Assembly (NCBI GenBank): GCA_016209225.1
Contig: JACQWO010000008.1
Coordinates: 31,664-95,663 of the forward strand
Direction of reading: 5' to 3'
From: Desulfobacterales bacterium
Lineage (GTDB): Bacteria; Desulfobacterota; UBA8473
Length of the DNA stretch: 64,000 nt
Below the pieces are notes generated by a model that saw only the letters and a program-made list of their open reading frames with translations, ran no database searches and was not told the DNA's origin. The first letter of the stretch is position 1. Each line of letters begins with the position of its first letter. Below, in pieces: positions 32,739 through 43,049 of the stretch. The translations under genes were made by a program, and so were the position numbers.

Positions 32739-33430
32739 GTAAAAATGGGTTCCAGTATCTTTAACCCTGCCCCCCTACCCTTGGAGGCCTCTACGAGAAC
32801 AAGCTTTCCTTGAGACTTTATGTTAGGATAGACAATCTGTAGTTTTTTAGGCTCAAGCATGGTTTCCCTGAGATTGTACATCAGGTCTCCAAGTCTGACA
32901 ACAGGAAATATAAGGTACACTTTACCTTTCGGTTTTACTAAGTATCTTGCAACTGTTAATGTATCTTGTAAAGAGCATTCGATCTCATGCCGGGCTATAG
33001 CTTTTTGGTAATCTGGGTTAATCCTTCCAGAATTTACCTTTCGATAAGGTGGATTGCTAAACACTATATCGAAAGTCTCTGCCTTAAATAATCCCTTTAG
33101 ATTGTTTATATTTTCATGGATGATTGTAATCCTTTTGGAAAGATCGTTTAACCCAACACTTCTGCTTGCCATTTCAGCCATGTCCTTCTGAATTTCAACC
33201 CCTACTATCCTGTTAATTTTGGTTCTGTGAGCCAATAAAATGGGTATTATGCCACATCCGGTACCTAACTCGATGATAGATTCAACTTTGGGGACACCAA
33301 CAAAATTTGCAAGGAGTATAGCATCGATAGAAAATCGGTATCCGGCTCTTTTTTGAAGGATATTTAAATCTCCATCTAATAAGTCATCAAGGGTTTCGTC
33401 ATCTTTGATAATTTGATAAGGTTTTTCCAT
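32708..33430 (-). CDS. tRNA1(Val) adenine-N6 methyltransferase family protein (TrmN6/YfiC-like)
   Basis: A 240-residue class I SAM methyltransferase. SAM binding is at IIELGTGCGIIPILLA near residue 50, and the amino-methyltransferase motif NPPY is in FDIVFSNPPYRKVNSGR near residue 130. The family modifies A37 of tRNA1-Val in E. coli; transfer of that exact specificity to this protein is inference. It lies 26 bases downstream of the DUF1015 gene on the same strand. Confidence 0.85.
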   Translation of the reverse strand: MEKPYQIIKDDETLDDLLDGDLNILQKRAGYRFSIDAILLANFVGVPKVESIIELGTGCGIIPILLAHRTKINRIVGVEIQKDMAEMASRSVGLNDLSKRITIIHENINNLKGLFKAETFDIVFSNPPYRKVNSGRINPDYQKAIARHEIECSLQDTLTVARYLVKPKGKVYLIFPVVRLGDLMYNLRETMLEPKKLQIVYPNIKSQGKLVLVEASKGRGAGLKILEPIFTHNLNGDSNF

Positions 33431-33456
33431 GATAGGCTCTCAAACGAAGGTAGGTC

Positions 33457-34806
33457 TTAATCAAGCACTGTTCCTTCAACACTGTTGATCATCAATCCAG
33501 AAGGAAGTTTCGGGTAAAAAAAAGTAGACTTTTGAGGCATCCTTACTCGTGCGCAGGCAGCTTCATTAACCTGCTTAACCCTGGTTGGATTCATCAAGAA
33601 GATCAACTGATATTTGTCCTTTTTAACTAACTCTATAGCTTCATCACCGTCTTCAATGAAATCAACATTTTTTTGACTTTCCATGTTTTGATCGCTGATA
33701 CCCAAAATACCATTTAGAATAAAGGCCTGCAGTATATTGACATCCAGCCCTCTAAGAACAGGTGTAATCTTATCCATCACCCGTGAATTCAAAAGGTCTT
33801 CATTTTTCATGGTCAAAAGACTGTAATAATTTGCGTCTTTCACATACATACCAAAGGTATGCTGTGTTTGTCCCCGTTTTTCCAGCTCTGTAAACAACTC
33901 CCCTCTAATCCCCAACTCATTGCTGTCGTTAAATACAAAATCCTCCACATGAAAATACTCTTCAGCCTTTTTGTAAAAAAGCTCCAGACTAAAGTCATTT
34001 AAGTTATACACAAGACGGTGAGTGGGCAGGATTACCAACCCGTCATCATCCATATTTGATAGGTACATCATTACATAGTTGTAAGCCTCGTTGCCGTTAA
34101 AACTCTTGTTTCTTCCCCTCATTTTTATAGAATAATTGAGGGCAGTTTCATATCTATGGTGGCCATCAGCAATAAATAAGGGCAACTCTTTTATTGCATT
34201 GGTTATCTTATGTATAATCTCTTTATCATGCATTTTCCATAACTGATGTCTTGTTTTTTTGTCATCAAAGAAATCAATAAATGGAGAAACAGGCTGTCTT
34301 CCTTCAACAATTCTATCTATCTTTTTTTCAGGATCAGAATACAGAGAAAATATCGGGCTTAGGTTTGCATTGCAGGATTCCATCAATTTTAATCTGTCGG
34401 CTTTGGGTCCTGTCATCGTCTTTTCATGAGGCAGCACTATCCCACTGCTAAAATCTTCCAGCTTTACAAGGGCAATAAAACCCTTCCTCGTCTTTCTTTG
34501 TTCCCTTTTTAAGGTAAATTCTTGTTGGTAATAATATATGGAGGGGAGATCATCCCTTACCAAAATGTCGTCTTCTTGCCATATTTTTAAGTAATCAGCC
34601 GCCCTGGTATATTTATCTGCCTGATCAATGTCTCCGGGAAGGTCTTTCCCTAAATCCAAACGGATTATATTATTAGGATGCCTCTGATAGTATTTTTCCT
34701 GTTCTTCTTTTGTAATAACATCATAGGGAGGGGTAACAACCAGTGATATATCTTCCGTCTTCTCTTGATTATATAAAATTCCCCTGAATGGTGCCAAGAT
34801 CGCCAT
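33457..34806 (-). CDS. DUF1015-family protein
   Basis: A 449-residue protein with the DUF1015 signature: APFRGILYN at the start, VTPPYDVITKEEQEKYY near residue 25, LPHEKTMTGPKADRLKLM and ADGHHRYETALNY. The function is unknown; the conserved DGHHR motif resembles a catalytic or metal site of the ParB/Srx-like superfamily (family knowledge, not proven). The ATG at 34806 is preceded by AAGGAGA. Confidence 0.88.
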   Translation of the reverse strand: MAILAPFRGILYNQEKTEDISLVVTPPYDVITKEEQEKYYQRHPNNIIRLDLGKDLPGDIDQADKYTRAADYLKIWQEDDILVRDDLPSIYYYQQEFTLKREQRKTRKGFIALVKLEDFSSGIVLPHEKTMTGPKADRLKLMESCNANLSPIFSLYSDPEKKIDRIVEGRQPVSPFIDFFDDKKTRHQLWKMHDKEIIHKITNAIKELPLFIADGHHRYETALNYSIKMRGRNKSFNGNEAYNYVMMYLSNMDDDGLVILPTHRLVYNLNDFSLELFYKKAEEYFHVEDFVFNDSNELGIRGELFTELEKRGQTQHTFGMYVKDANYYSLLTMKNEDLLNSRVMDKITPVLRGLDVNILQAFILNGILGISDQNMESQKNVDFIEDGDEAIELVKKDKYQLIFLMNPTRVKQVNEAACARVRMPQKSTFFYPKLPSGLMINSVEGTVLD

Positions 34807-34919
34807 AGAAATTCTATCTCCTTATTCATATTTCAAATTGATGTCAAGAGATTTGAGGTCTGACCCAACGTGTAACGTATAGTATTCACCGTTAAACTCT
34901 AAACCGTGAATCGCAAACT

Positions 34920-35369
34920 TCAACTATCTCTCTGTTCCAAATAATACTTAATGCCGTCAAAAGGTATAAAGTATTTATCCTTTGCCTCATCGTGAGCTAT
35001 GTATTTTGTCAACTCGTAGTAGGATGGTCTGTTAAACCTGGCATCGAACCTTTTATCCTTCACCTCACAGTATAAAACGTTATCTCTGCCAATCCAAAGG
35101 GTGTCTAACCGTAATGCCTCTTCACTTTCATCATTCAGGACTATTTTGAAAACACCCTGAAAGTCCACCTTCTTAACAACAAAGGGAGTATCTTCAACAT
35201 CAAGATAACACTTCTCATTATTGATATGAAGCAAATACCTTCCATCTGTTCCTATTGTAAGATGTTTATTGAAATAAAGATAGATATCCTTCCGTATAAT
35301 TTCAACTCCTTTATAATACCAGTTACCATTTTTATCGATCCTTATGTGGCAAGGGGGAATTGCTTCCAC
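34920..35369 (-). CDS. DUF1285-family protein
   Basis: A 149-residue protein. The pattern IRIDKNGNWYYKGVEIIRKD, LYFNKHLTIGTDGRYLL, DVEDTPFVVKKVDF and SYYELTKYI fits DUF1285, a family of small cytoplasmic beta-rich proteins of unknown function. The start is a GTG at 35369, with the AGGAG 14 bases upstream being distant, so the start is less sure than the family. A promoter lies at 35495-35523. Confidence 0.75.
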   Translation of the reverse strand: MEAIPPCHIRIDKNGNWYYKGVEIIRKDIYLYFNKHLTIGTDGRYLLHINNEKCYLDVEDTPFVVKKVDFQGVFKIVLNDESEEALRLDTLWIGRDNVLYCEVKDKRFDARFNRPSYYELTKYIAHDEAKDKYFIPFDGIKYYLEQRDS

Positions 35370-35852
35370 TCTAGTCTGTAAATCTCCTTTAATGAATGGT
35401 AGTTATGCTGAAATGCTAAAGGTGTTTATATGTTTATTGATCGCATTTAATTGGCTATTATCATGCAAAATATTCCACCTTTTTCAAGCCACAAACGGTA
35501 TGACAATGGAATAATTTTGTCAAGAAAAAATGAGTTGTCTGACACCAGCAAGAAAATACCTTGACAATTGGATACACCTATGGTAAAGAAGTTCCAATTC
35601 TGTATATCTTGAGCAGGCTTTCAATACCAGTCGTGACCCTCACTAACCTCTCTAGAATAGCGTACAAACGGCTTATAATCAGGGGGGGTAATTCTTGCAA
35701 CGCAACCAAAACTTTTCTATAAAAAAGTCTTTTCTAGTATCCAATAAGAGAGTCTTGCAATATTTTTTACTTAAGAAATCTTATAGAGTTGCCGATACGT
35801 TATACAGGGACAAGGAGAGACAGCTTGTTTCAGGAGGGAGGTTAAACTGGGT
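35370..35852. other. Divergent intergenic region between DUF1285 and NlpC/P60 genes
   Basis: It contains a good minus-strand promoter (35495-35523) and a weaker plus-strand one: TTGACA, 17 bases, TAAAGA at 35561-35589. The stretch before 35853 ends in AGGAGGGAGGT, the ribosome-binding site of the NlpC gene. A minus-strand open frame here overlaps that gene and is not credible. Confidence 0.4.
35495..35523 (-). promoter_or_regulatory. Promoter of the DUF1285 gene
   Basis: On the minus strand TTGACA, a 17-base spacer and TACCGT. Confidence 0.4.
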
Positions 35853-36830
35853 ATGAGAAGATATTATGTTTTTACCACGATATTTATATTTATAGTAATC
35901 TTTATCTCTGTTAACGTTCATGCCAATGTAACCTATATAAAAGAAGGCAATAACCCACCAAAAATAGCCAAAAAGAATAAAAAACAAACTCATCGTAAGA
36001 ATAAAAATAAGTATAGTCTTACCTCGCCACCCCTTAGTACCACATTTCACAAAGTAAAAAAGGGCGACACCTTACTCTCTTTATCAAAAAAGTACTCTTT
36101 GTCATTAAGCGAACTCAAGAAGATTAATAATCTAAGGTCAACAAAGATAAGAATTGGGCAAAAGGTTCTTTTAAAACGAAGCCGGGCAAAGACTTACACT
36201 GTGAAACGAGGCGACAACATATGGAAGATTGCAAAAAGGTTTAATATTGACGTTGATGAATTAAAGGATATCAACGACCTTAAAACAGACCAATTAAAAC
36301 CAGGGCTAAGAATCCTTTTAGAACAAAAAGCGGAACTGGAAAAAACAAAAACCCATGAGGCATCCCTCTTGCAGGCAGATGTTGGAGAGGATATAGAGAA
36401 GATATCAGAATCTGAAAAATACAGTCTTGAGAAAAAAGTTACGCTTATTGCAAAAAAATTACTTAACATACCTTACAGATTCGGTGGCAATAACATCCAC
36501 GGTATCGACTGTTCAGCCTTCGTTAAGAAGGTTTATGGCTTGATCGAGATAGACCTTCCACGATCCGCAAGAGCACAATTTTCCGAAGGAACCTATGTTG
36601 ACAAAGAAGACCTTTCTGTAGGTGACCTCGTATTTTTCAGGACATATGCATCCTTTCCTTCACATGTGGGGATTTATCTCGGCAACAACCTGTTTATACA
36701 TGCATCATCAAGGGATAAAAAGGTCACAATTGATAGTCTCGAAACCCCTTATTATCTGAAAAGATTTATTGGAGGAAAAAAGATTATCGAGGAAAAAGAC
36801 GATAAAGAAAAACTTGATGAAAAAGGGTAA
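35853..36830 (+). CDS. LysM-NlpC/P60 peptidoglycan hydrolase
   Basis: A 325-residue exported cell-wall enzyme that would cleave the stem peptide of peptidoglycan. Signal peptide about 1-25. Two LysM domains follow: HKVKKGDTLLSLSKKYSLSL (about 64-108) and YTVKRGDNIWKIAKRFNIDV (about 113-158). The NlpC/P60 domain has the catalytic cysteine in GIDCSAFVKKVYG near residue 215 and the histidine in FPSHVGIYLG near 270, with IHASS completing the triad region. The charged C-terminal tail is variable. It converges on proS. Confidence 0.92.
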   Translation: MRRYYVFTTIFIFIVIFISVNVHANVTYIKEGNNPPKIAKKNKKQTHRKNKNKYSLTSPPLSTTFHKVKKGDTLLSLSKKYSLSLSELKKINNLRSTKIRIGQKVLLKRSRAKTYTVKRGDNIWKIAKRFNIDVDELKDINDLKTDQLKPGLRILLEQKAELEKTKTHEASLLQADVGEDIEKISESEKYSLEKKVTLIAKKLLNIPYRFGGNNIHGIDCSAFVKKVYGLIEIDLPRSARAQFSEGTYVDKEDLSVGDLVFFRTYASFPSHVGIYLGNNLFIHASSRDKKVTIDSLETPYYLKRFIGGKKIIEEKDDKEKLDEKG

Positions 36831-36839
36831 CTAACTGCA

Positions 36840-38552
36840 CTATTCACCATTAAGATGTCTACCCACCTCAGCCACAACATCCTCCTTTTTAACCATTATA
36901 ACCTCTCCCGTCTTTCTTAGCTTCAGTTCCACCATACCATTCTTGAGCGTTCTGCTGCTAATAGTCAGACGAATGGGTATGCCTATAAGGTCAGCATCTT
37001 TAAATTTTATCCCAGGGCTCTCTTCACGATCATCAAAGAGCACATCATAGCCCCTCTCACTAAGGGAGAGGTATATGTCCTCAGATGCATCCTTTACCTC
37101 TTTTTGATTGATGTTGATAGGTAGAATTGACACCAGAAAAGGAGCTATAGGTATTGGAAAGATAATGCCATTCTCATCGTGATTCTGTTCAATAGCAGCA
37201 GCTACTGTTCTTCCCACCCCAATGCCGTAGCAACCCATTACGATCGATTGCTCTCTTCCATTAGCATCCAGAAAGGTTGCCCCCAAAGTCTCACTATATT
37301 TGGTGCCTAGTTTAAAAACGTGTCCCACCTCAATCCCTCTACTAAATCTCAGCTTCCCATTACATCTGGGACATAGATCGTCTTTCGTGACCACTCTCAG
37401 ATCAGCAAAGGTGTCGACTCTGAAATCCCTAAGGTTTACATTGATCAGGTGTGTATCCTTTTCATTTCCCCCTGTGATAAAATTGGACATCTCAGAAACG
37501 GCATTATCAGCAACTATCCTTGTCTTTAAACCCACAGGTCCAGCGAACCCTATTGGAGCACGGGTTATTTCCATGATTCTTTCATCCTGGGCAAGGTTTA
37601 GGTAGCTACAGTCAAGTAAGTTTTTCACCTTAATCTCGTTGACCTCATGATCCCCCCTAACCAGTACAGCAACAGCCCCTTTATCGGTTTCATATATAAG
37701 AGTTTTAACAAGGTCTTTGGGGCTTACCTTTAAGAAACACGTAACATCTTCCACCGTCTTCCTGTCCGGTGTATGAACCTTCTGAAACTCCTTTGCGAGT
37801 GCTGATTCTTTCTCTTGAAAATTGGGATTTGAGTGTTTCGCCTCTGCCTTCTCCAAATTTGCAGCATAATTGCAGGAATAACAACTCACAATTGCACTTT
37901 CTCCGGAGTCTGCCATGACCATAAATTCATGGGAAAAGCTCCCGCCAATTGCCCCAGAGTCTGCCTCTACTGCCCTAAATTCCAGTCCACATCTCTCAAA
38001 TATTTGGTTATATGCCTGAAACATTTGGTTATAGCTCTCTTCCGCACCACCTTCGTCGATATCAAAGCTGTAGGCATCCTTCATGGTAAATTCTCTGCCC
38101 CTCATTAACCCGAAACGTGGGCGTATCTCATCGCGAAACTTGGTTTGAATCTGGTATAGGATCAAGGGTAATTGACGGTAAGACTTTATCTCCCTTCTGA
38201 CCAAATCGGTAATTACCTCTTCATGGGTAGGGCCGAGACAGAAGTCACGGTCATTCCGATCCTTGAACCTCAAAAGTTCTTTCCCATAGATGTCCCATCT
38301 TCCGCTCTCCTGCCAAATATCAGAAGGCTGAACACTGGGAAGGGTTACCTCTTGAGCCCCTGCCCTGTTCATCTCTTCCCTGATTATCTGTTCCACCTTA
38401 TTGAATGTCCTTTTGGCAAGAGGCAGATAGGAGTAAATCCCTGCTGCCAGTTTCCGAATCATCCCAGCCCGAAGCATCAGTTTATGGCTTACCACCTCAG
38501 CCTCAGCCGGATCTTCTTTTAAAGTTGGAATTAACATCCTCGAATAATGCAT
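36840..38552 (-). CDS. proS: Prolyl-tRNA synthetase, bacterial type
   Basis: A 570-residue class II synthetase with the bacterial editing insertion between motifs 2 and 3. Motif 1 includes [15 protein letters not shown] [18 protein letters not shown], motif 2 is [25 protein letters not shown], split here as [17 protein letters not shown] and TMKDAYSFD, and motif 3 is [18 protein letters not shown]. The C-terminal anticodon-binding domain begins near VSILPIN. It follows ispG by seven bases, an order common in Desulfobacterota. Confidence 0.96.
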   Translation of the reverse strand: MHYSRMLIPTLKEDPAEAEVVSHKLMLRAGMIRKLAAGIYSYLPLAKRTFNKVEQIIREEMNRAGAQEVTLPSVQPSDIWQESGRWDIYGKELLRFKDRNDRDFCLGPTHEEVITDLVRREIKSYRQLPLILYQIQTKFRDEIRPRFGLMRGREFTMKDAYSFDIDEGGAEESYNQMFQAYNQIFERCGLEFRAVEADSGAIGGSFSHEFMVMADSGESAIVSCYSCNYAANLEKAEAKHSNPNFQEKESALAKEFQKVHTPDRKTVEDVTCFLKVSPKDLVKTLIYETDKGAVAVLVRGDHEVNEIKVKNLLDCSYLNLAQDERIMEITRAPIGFAGPVGLKTRIVADNAVSEMSNFITGGNEKDTHLINVNLRDFRVDTFADLRVVTKDDLCPRCNGKLRFSRGIEVGHVFKLGTKYSETLGATFLDANGREQSIVMGCYGIGVGRTVAAAIEQNHDENGIIFPIPIAPFLVSILPININQKEVKDASEDIYLSLSERGYDVLFDDREESPGIKFKDADLIGIPIRLTISSRTLKNGMVELKLRKTGEVIMVKKEDVVAEVGRHLNGE

Positions 38553-38559
38553 AGTCCGT

Positions 38560-39627
38560 TTACCGTCGTCCTTTGTTAATCATTTTTTCTACTTCCCGAA
38601 CAAATACATCGACAACCTCTATCTCTTTTATCTTTTTAACCGCCCTGCCCTTCTTAAATAAAATACCAATCTCTTTTCCACCGGCAATCCCGATATCTGC
38701 CTCTTTGGCTTCGCCAGGCCCGTTGACTACACAACCCATGACAGCTATATTTAATGGCATAGTAATATGAGTTAATCTCCCTTCAATCTCATTAGCCAAA
38801 TTAATCAGGTCAATCTCACACCTGCCACAAGTAGGGCATGATATGAGGTTTATACCTCGATAGCGGAGCCCTAATGCCTTGAGAATCTCATATCCAGCTC
38901 GGACTTCCTCTATAGGATCAGCGGTTAAAGACACACGAATAGTATCCCCTATCCCTTCATTCAGTAGTATACCAATACCTATAGACGACTTTATTGTTCC
39001 GGAAAAGGATGTTCCTGCTTCTGTAATACCTACGTGAAGGGGATAGTCAACCTTTTCCGACATTAATCTATAAGCCTCAACAGTATCAATGACATTAGAT
39101 GCCTTTAAGGAAACCTTAATATCATGGAAGTTCAAAGATTCAAGCATATAGATATTACTCAGTGCGCTTTCCACCATAGCCCGAGGAGTAGGATGACCAT
39201 ACTTGGAAAGGAGCTTTTTTTCTATCGAGCCGGAATTGATCCCTATTCTTATTGGTATCCTTCTCTCCTTAGCCGCCTCCACCACAGCCTTAATCTTTAT
39301 CTTGCCACCAATATTTCCAGGATTAATCCTCAGACCATCTACTCCCTCTTTAACAGCCCTAAGGGCCAATCTATAGTCAAAATGGATGTCAGCTATGATG
39401 GGAATGCCGATGCCTTTTTTAATCTCACCCAATTTTTCTGCTGCTTCCATATCGGGAACGGCAACTCTTATGATCTCACACCCTACTGATTCCAATCGTC
39501 GGATCTGAGAGATGGTAGACAGGTAATCCCTTGTATCGGTTTTGGTCATGGATTGAACTGAAATTGGAGCACCACCGCCGATTTTAACATTGCCTATCGA
39601 AATCTGTCTGGTGTTTCTTCTTTTCAT
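38560..39627 (-). CDS. ispG: 4-Hydroxy-3-methylbut-2-enyl diphosphate synthase (IspG/GcpE)
   Basis: Penultimate step of the MEP isoprenoid pathway, an iron-sulphur reductase. The 355 residues contain [13 protein letters not shown] at the N-terminus, the TIM-barrel core, and the C-terminal cluster domain with [13 protein letters not shown] and [17 protein letters not shown], which supply the [4Fe-4S] cysteines and the conserved glutamate. It is the first gene of the ispG-proS operon, with a good promoter upstream. Confidence 0.97.
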   Translation of the reverse strand: MKRRNTRQISIGNVKIGGGAPISVQSMTKTDTRDYLSTISQIRRLESVGCEIIRVAVPDMEAAEKLGEIKKGIGIPIIADIHFDYRLALRAVKEGVDGLRINPGNIGGKIKIKAVVEAAKERRIPIRIGINSGSIEKKLLSKYGHPTPRAMVESALSNIYMLESLNFHDIKVSLKASNVIDTVEAYRLMSEKVDYPLHVGITEAGTSFSGTIKSSIGIGILLNEGIGDTIRVSLTADPIEEVRAGYEILKALGLRYRGINLISCPTCGRCEIDLINLANEIEGRLTHITMPLNIAVMGCVVNGPGEAKEADIGIAGGKEIGILFKKGRAVKKIKEIEVVDVFVREVEKMINKGRR

Positions 39628-39691
39628 AACCCATTCCCAGTGGAAAAACAGGATCTGATTTTTAATCCTAAATCCTATTAAATACTCTAAA

Positions 39692-39721
39692 AATATAGCA
39701 CCCCGTGAAAGGTGAAGTCAA
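39692..39721 (-). promoter_or_regulatory. Promoter of ispG-proS
   Basis: On the minus strand TTGACT, an 18-base spacer and TATATT, about 65 bases upstream of the start. Confidence 0.5.
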
Positions 39722-39796
39722 GGGGAAAAGGAAAGAGTCTAATGTCTGAAGGCTATGGTCTAATGTTTGAATCATAGTGATCCGCCGTTTTTGTCC

Positions 39797-39826
39797 TTGA
39801 CATAAAATTATGACCTTTTGTATACT
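39797..39826 (+). promoter_or_regulatory. Promoter of the ferritin-like gene
   Basis: TTGACA, an 18-base spacer and TATACT, about 55 bases upstream of the start at 39880. Confidence 0.55.
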
Positions 39827-39879
39827 CTCAGAATCTAAAAACGAAATCCTGCAAGATATCCACACTTAGGAGGTTAAAT

Positions 39880-40353
39880 ATGGAGAGGGAAGAAGTTTGT
39901 TATACACGGGAAACAGCATTGGAAAAGGCCATAGAGATGGAACAAAAAAGCTTCGATATTTACCGAAAAGCTTACCAAGTTGTCAAGAAGCATCATGCCA
40001 AAGATCTGCTGAAGGAACTGGCTTTGGAAGAGCTGGAACACAAATATACCCTGGAGCAGGCATTCTTCGGGGAAACATTAGCTCTACATGATGCTGGATT
40101 AAAAGAAGGTCCTAGCATGAAACTCTCTCTTTTACTCGAGGAAAGAACATTGGATGAAACCGCTACCCCGCAGGACATTATGATTCATGCCATACATGAA
40201 GAGAAGCGTTCCGTTGATTTTTATGGAAAAATGGCTTCCCAGTGTGGTGCCGCACCTATGGAGCAAATGTTTAAAAAGTTACAAAAGGATGAGGTCAACC
40301 ATCTTGCACGTCTGGAAAAACTATACGAGAATATGTATATGCAAGACATGTAA
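39880..40353 (+). CDS. Ferritin-like diiron protein (rubrerythrin-type domain)
   Basis: A 157-residue four-helix protein. The two halves each carry metal-ligand patterns: KAIEMEQKSFDIYRKAY with LALEELEHKYTLEQ, and AIHEEKRSVDFYGKMA with LQKDEVNHLARLEKLY, giving the E and ExxH ligands of a diiron site. No rubredoxin domain is attached. Relatives scavenge peroxide or store iron in anaerobes; peroxide defence would fit the selenoperoxidase elsewhere in the window (inference). AGGAGG precedes the ATG, and the gene stands alone. Confidence 0.85.
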   Translation: MEREEVCYTRETALEKAIEMEQKSFDIYRKAYQVVKKHHAKDLLKELALEELEHKYTLEQAFFGETLALHDAGLKEGPSMKLSLLLEERTLDETATPQDIMIHAIHEEKRSVDFYGKMASQCGAAPMEQMFKKLQKDEVNHLARLEKLYENMYMQDM

Positions 40354-40446
40354 CAAAGATTTAATACGGCGGTCTGAGTGAAAAGAATATATCTTTTCTA
40401 TATGTCTTGGACTCAAGAGCATAACTTATTTTTATAATTTTCTGTA

Positions 40447-40475
40447 TTGACAATGGAGACATTTCAAACTATGTT
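40447..40475 (+). promoter_or_regulatory. Promoter of the vor operon
   Basis: TTGACA, a 17-base spacer and TATGTT, about 120 bases upstream of vorB. Confidence 0.5.
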
Positions 40476-40596
40476 CGAATACAATGTTCTGCAAATGATG
40501 CGGAACGACATGTCTTGATACTTGGAAAGTATGCAAATCGAAAATTGTTGAAATTGCTGCAATTCTTCTTTCAACGCATCTAAGGGGGGGGGAAAT

Positions 40597-41673
40597 ATGG
40601 GGGAAAAGTTGTTTATTCATGGCTACGAGGCTGTGGGACGTGGGGCTTTGAATGCGGGATGTCTGCATTTTTTTGGCTATCCTATTACGCCGCAAAACGA
40701 GATAACGGAGTTCTTTGCCCGTGAATTACCAAAAATAGGGGGGCGTTTCGTACAGGCTGAGAGTGAATCGTCCTCTGCCTCTATGGTCTTTGGGGCTTCT
40801 GCTGCAGGAGTCAGGGTGATGACATCTACGGCAAGCCCGGGCTGGGGATTGATGCAGGAGATACTATCTCATATAAGTTTTTGTGAATTACCCTGCGTTG
40901 TAGTGAATGTTCAAAGAGGTGGCCCTGGTCAGGGCACCACTCGTCATGCCCAGACCGATTATCTTTCTGCTACGCGAGGAGGCGGACAGGGAGGGTATAA
41001 GACCATTGTCCTTGCCCCTTCATCGGTTCAGGAATGTCATGACCTAATGCAGCTTGCCTTTTACCTGGCAGATAAGTATCGCATCCTTACAGTAGTTTTG
41101 GCAGACGGTATACTTATCCAGATAGCCGAGTATATCGATGTTAAACCCCTAGATTTCGGACCCTTACCACCAAAGGATTGGGCTTTGAAGGGAATCGGTA
41201 AAAAGGGAAAGAGGTTCGATTATATCCATTCAACAAGGGGGCTCATGCCTCCTGTTTACAAGACTATCGTTGAACAGATTCACGAAAAATATAAGAAGAT
41301 AGCTGAATCTGAAGTAAGATATCGAACCTATCAGGCAGATGATGCCGAATTATTGTTGATATCTTATGGATATGTGGCCCGTTGTTCTGAGGAGGCCGTA
41401 AATATGGCCCGCAGCGAGGGGCTGAAGGTAGGTCTGATCCAGCCTATAACCCTTTGGCCGTTTCCCTATGATATCTTAAAACAAAAGGCCTCTCAGGGTT
41501 GCAGGTTCCTGGTAGTTGAAGACAGTATGGGCCAGCTATTGGAGGATGTATGGCTGGGCGTTGAGGACAAAAGCCTTGTTTCGTTTTTAGGTATGCCTTC
41601 CAGGCATCTTGCCGGAGAATTAGGGATGATCTTTCCAGAGACCATTTTTGAGGAGGTGAAAAGGTTGATATGA
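40597..41673 (+). CDS. vorB: 2-Oxoacid:ferredoxin oxidoreductase, alpha subunit (VorB/KorA-like)
   Basis: A 358-residue subunit, containing the pyrimidine domain and domain II, of an enzyme that oxidatively decarboxylates a 2-oxoacid to acyl-CoA with reduction of ferredoxin. FGYPITPQNEITEFF, VQAESESSSASMVFGASAAG and SPGWGLMQEILSH are hallmarks; GGPGQGTTRHAQTDY follows. The closest-looking annotated type is 3-methyl-2-oxobutanoate dehydrogenase subunit VorB, but 2-oxoglutarate (Kor) enzymes are similar. The ribosome-binding site is a G-rich AAGGGGGGGG. It overlaps the next gene by four bases. Confidence 0.88.
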   Translation: MGEKLFIHGYEAVGRGALNAGCLHFFGYPITPQNEITEFFARELPKIGGRFVQAESESSSASMVFGASAAGVRVMTSTASPGWGLMQEILSHISFCELPCVVVNVQRGGPGQGTTRHAQTDYLSATRGGGQGGYKTIVLAPSSVQECHDLMQLAFYLADKYRILTVVLADGILIQIAEYIDVKPLDFGPLPPKDWALKGIGKKGKRFDYIHSTRGLMPPVYKTIVEQIHEKYKKIAESEVRYRTYQADDAELLLISYGYVARCSEEAVNMARSEGLKVGLIQPITLWPFPYDILKQKASQGCRFLVVEDSMGQLLEDVWLGVEDKSLVSFLGMPSRHLAGELGMIFPETIFEEVKRLI

Positions 41674-42446
41674 ATGACAAAGCTGATTCTATGAATAAGG
41701 AAAAGATTTATGGTCCATCAGATTATAAGCTCCTCTTCCCACTGCCGTCGTGCCCAGGTTGCGGCAGTCCCTTGGCTTGCAAAATTATCATCGACGTTCT
41801 TGAGGAGATGGGGATTATTGAAAAATCCGTGGTTGTAATTGGTGTCGGATGCGCTGGTATGGGGTTTTTTGGAGCAAAGATAGATATGGCTATGTGTGCT
41901 CACGGGCCTTCCCCTTCTGTTGCTACAGGGATAAAACAGGCCAATTATGATGACGCTATCGTCTTCACTATCCAGGGCGACGGTGATTGTGCAGCCATCG
42001 GGGCAGGTTATCTGGTTAACTCTGCCGCCAGGGGCGATAAGATCACTATATTTATGTTCAATAATACAAATTACGGAACTACCGGGGGGCAAATGGCGAC
42101 AACGACACTGATCGACCAGGTAACGACAACCACTCCACAGGGAAGGGATGGCACGGTTCATGGGTACCCCCTTCATGTACCGGAAATGTTGGCCACAATA
42201 AAGGGTGTAGCCTATAGCGCACGGGGATCAGTACACAATTTTGCCAACTATAAACGCACTAAAAAGTTTGTAAGGTCTGCATTACAAAAGCAGATAGATG
42301 GGGTAGGACTTGGTTTTTTGGAGATTTTGACTGCTTGCCCTGTTAATTGGCGTATGGAGCCATTAAAAGGGATGAAGTGGATAGAAGAAAAGGTGATAGC
42401 CGAGTATCCCCTTGGTGAATTCAAGAATGTGGACTCTCTCGATTAA
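41670..42446 (+). CDS. vorA: 2-Oxoacid:ferredoxin oxidoreductase, beta subunit (TPP-binding)
   Basis: A 258-residue thiamine-diphosphate subunit. CPGCGSPLACK near the N-terminus contributes cluster cysteines; the TPP/Mg motif is QGDGDCAAIGAG, completed by NNTNYGTTGGQMATTT. It overlaps vorB by ATGA, so translation is coupled. A downstream ATG at 41691 is a possible alternative start. Substrate is uncertain as for the alpha subunit. Confidence 0.9.
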   Translation: MNDKADSMNKEKIYGPSDYKLLFPLPSCPGCGSPLACKIIIDVLEEMGIIEKSVVVIGVGCAGMGFFGAKIDMAMCAHGPSPSVATGIKQANYDDAIVFTIQGDGDCAAIGAGYLVNSAARGDKITIFMFNNTNYGTTGGQMATTTLIDQVTTTTPQGRDGTVHGYPLHVPEMLATIKGVAYSARGSVHNFANYKRTKKFVRSALQKQIDGVGLGFLEILTACPVNWRMEPLKGMKWIEEKVIAEYPLGEFKNVDSLD

Positions 42447-42476
42447 GAAAAGAATACTGACTCAGAAGGAGGAGAC

Positions 42477-43049
42477 ATGGAGCATAAGCAGAATGACAAA
42501 GGAGAATTACTTATAGCAGGGGTTGGAGGATGGGGCATTGTAACCATAGGAGACATACTGGCTAAAGCTGCCCTTAAAGAGTTTGAAAATGTTGCGTGGT
42601 TTCCCAGTTATGCGACTATGATGCGTGGGGGTGAAAGCGAGTGTTGTATTATGTTCTCACATAAAAGAATTTCATCACCGGTAATATATAGAAGCTCTGG
42701 CGTAATGGTCCTGGGCGCTTCGAGAATACCGGTTTTTGAAGACAGGGTTAAATCTGCCGGATTGATGTTGATAGACTCCTCAGGAGTGAATGAGGAAAAC
42801 AAAGTGAAGAGAGATGATGTGGACGTTAGGTATGTATCCGCGATAGAGGAAGCAACAAAGCTGGGAAGTATAATGAATGCCAATCTGGTCATGCTTGGCG
42901 CTTATATAGGTGCAACGGGTTTGATATCAAGAGAATCGATCTTAGATGAGATTGATACCAGATTCAGTGGAAAAGGGAAAGATAAAATTGTTTCAGCTTG
43001 TAAAGAGGCATTTCTTGCAGGGCTGAAACTCACTCAACAGCGGGCTTAA
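42477..43049 (+). CDS. vorC: 2-Oxoacid:ferredoxin oxidoreductase, gamma subunit
   Basis: A 190-residue CoA-binding subunit with the typical GVGGWGIVTIGDILAKAAL start, WFPSYATMMRGGESECCIMF and MLGAYIGATGLISRE. It follows vorA by 30 bases behind AAGGAGGAG. The last three codons and the stop are part of a 24-base palindrome. No small ferredoxin-like delta subunit is present before or after the three genes. Confidence 0.9.
   Translation: MEHKQNDKGELLIAGVGGWGIVTIGDILAKAALKEFENVAWFPSYATMMRGGESECCIMFSHKRISSPVIYRSSGVMVLGASRIPVFEDRVKSAGLMLIDSSGVNEENKVKRDDVDVRYVSAIEEATKLGSIMNANLVMLGAYIGATGLISRESILDEIDTRFSGKGKDKIVSACKEAFLAGLKLTQQRA

Noticed and set aside
35781..36050. 89-codon hydrophobic frame on the minus strand
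   Set aside because: Antisense to the signal peptide and linker of the NlpC/P60 gene; hydrophobicity follows from the AT-rich lysine codons on the other strand.
41718..42176. 152-codon frame antisense to vorA
   Set aside because: Shadow of the TPP-binding subunit; no initiation signals.
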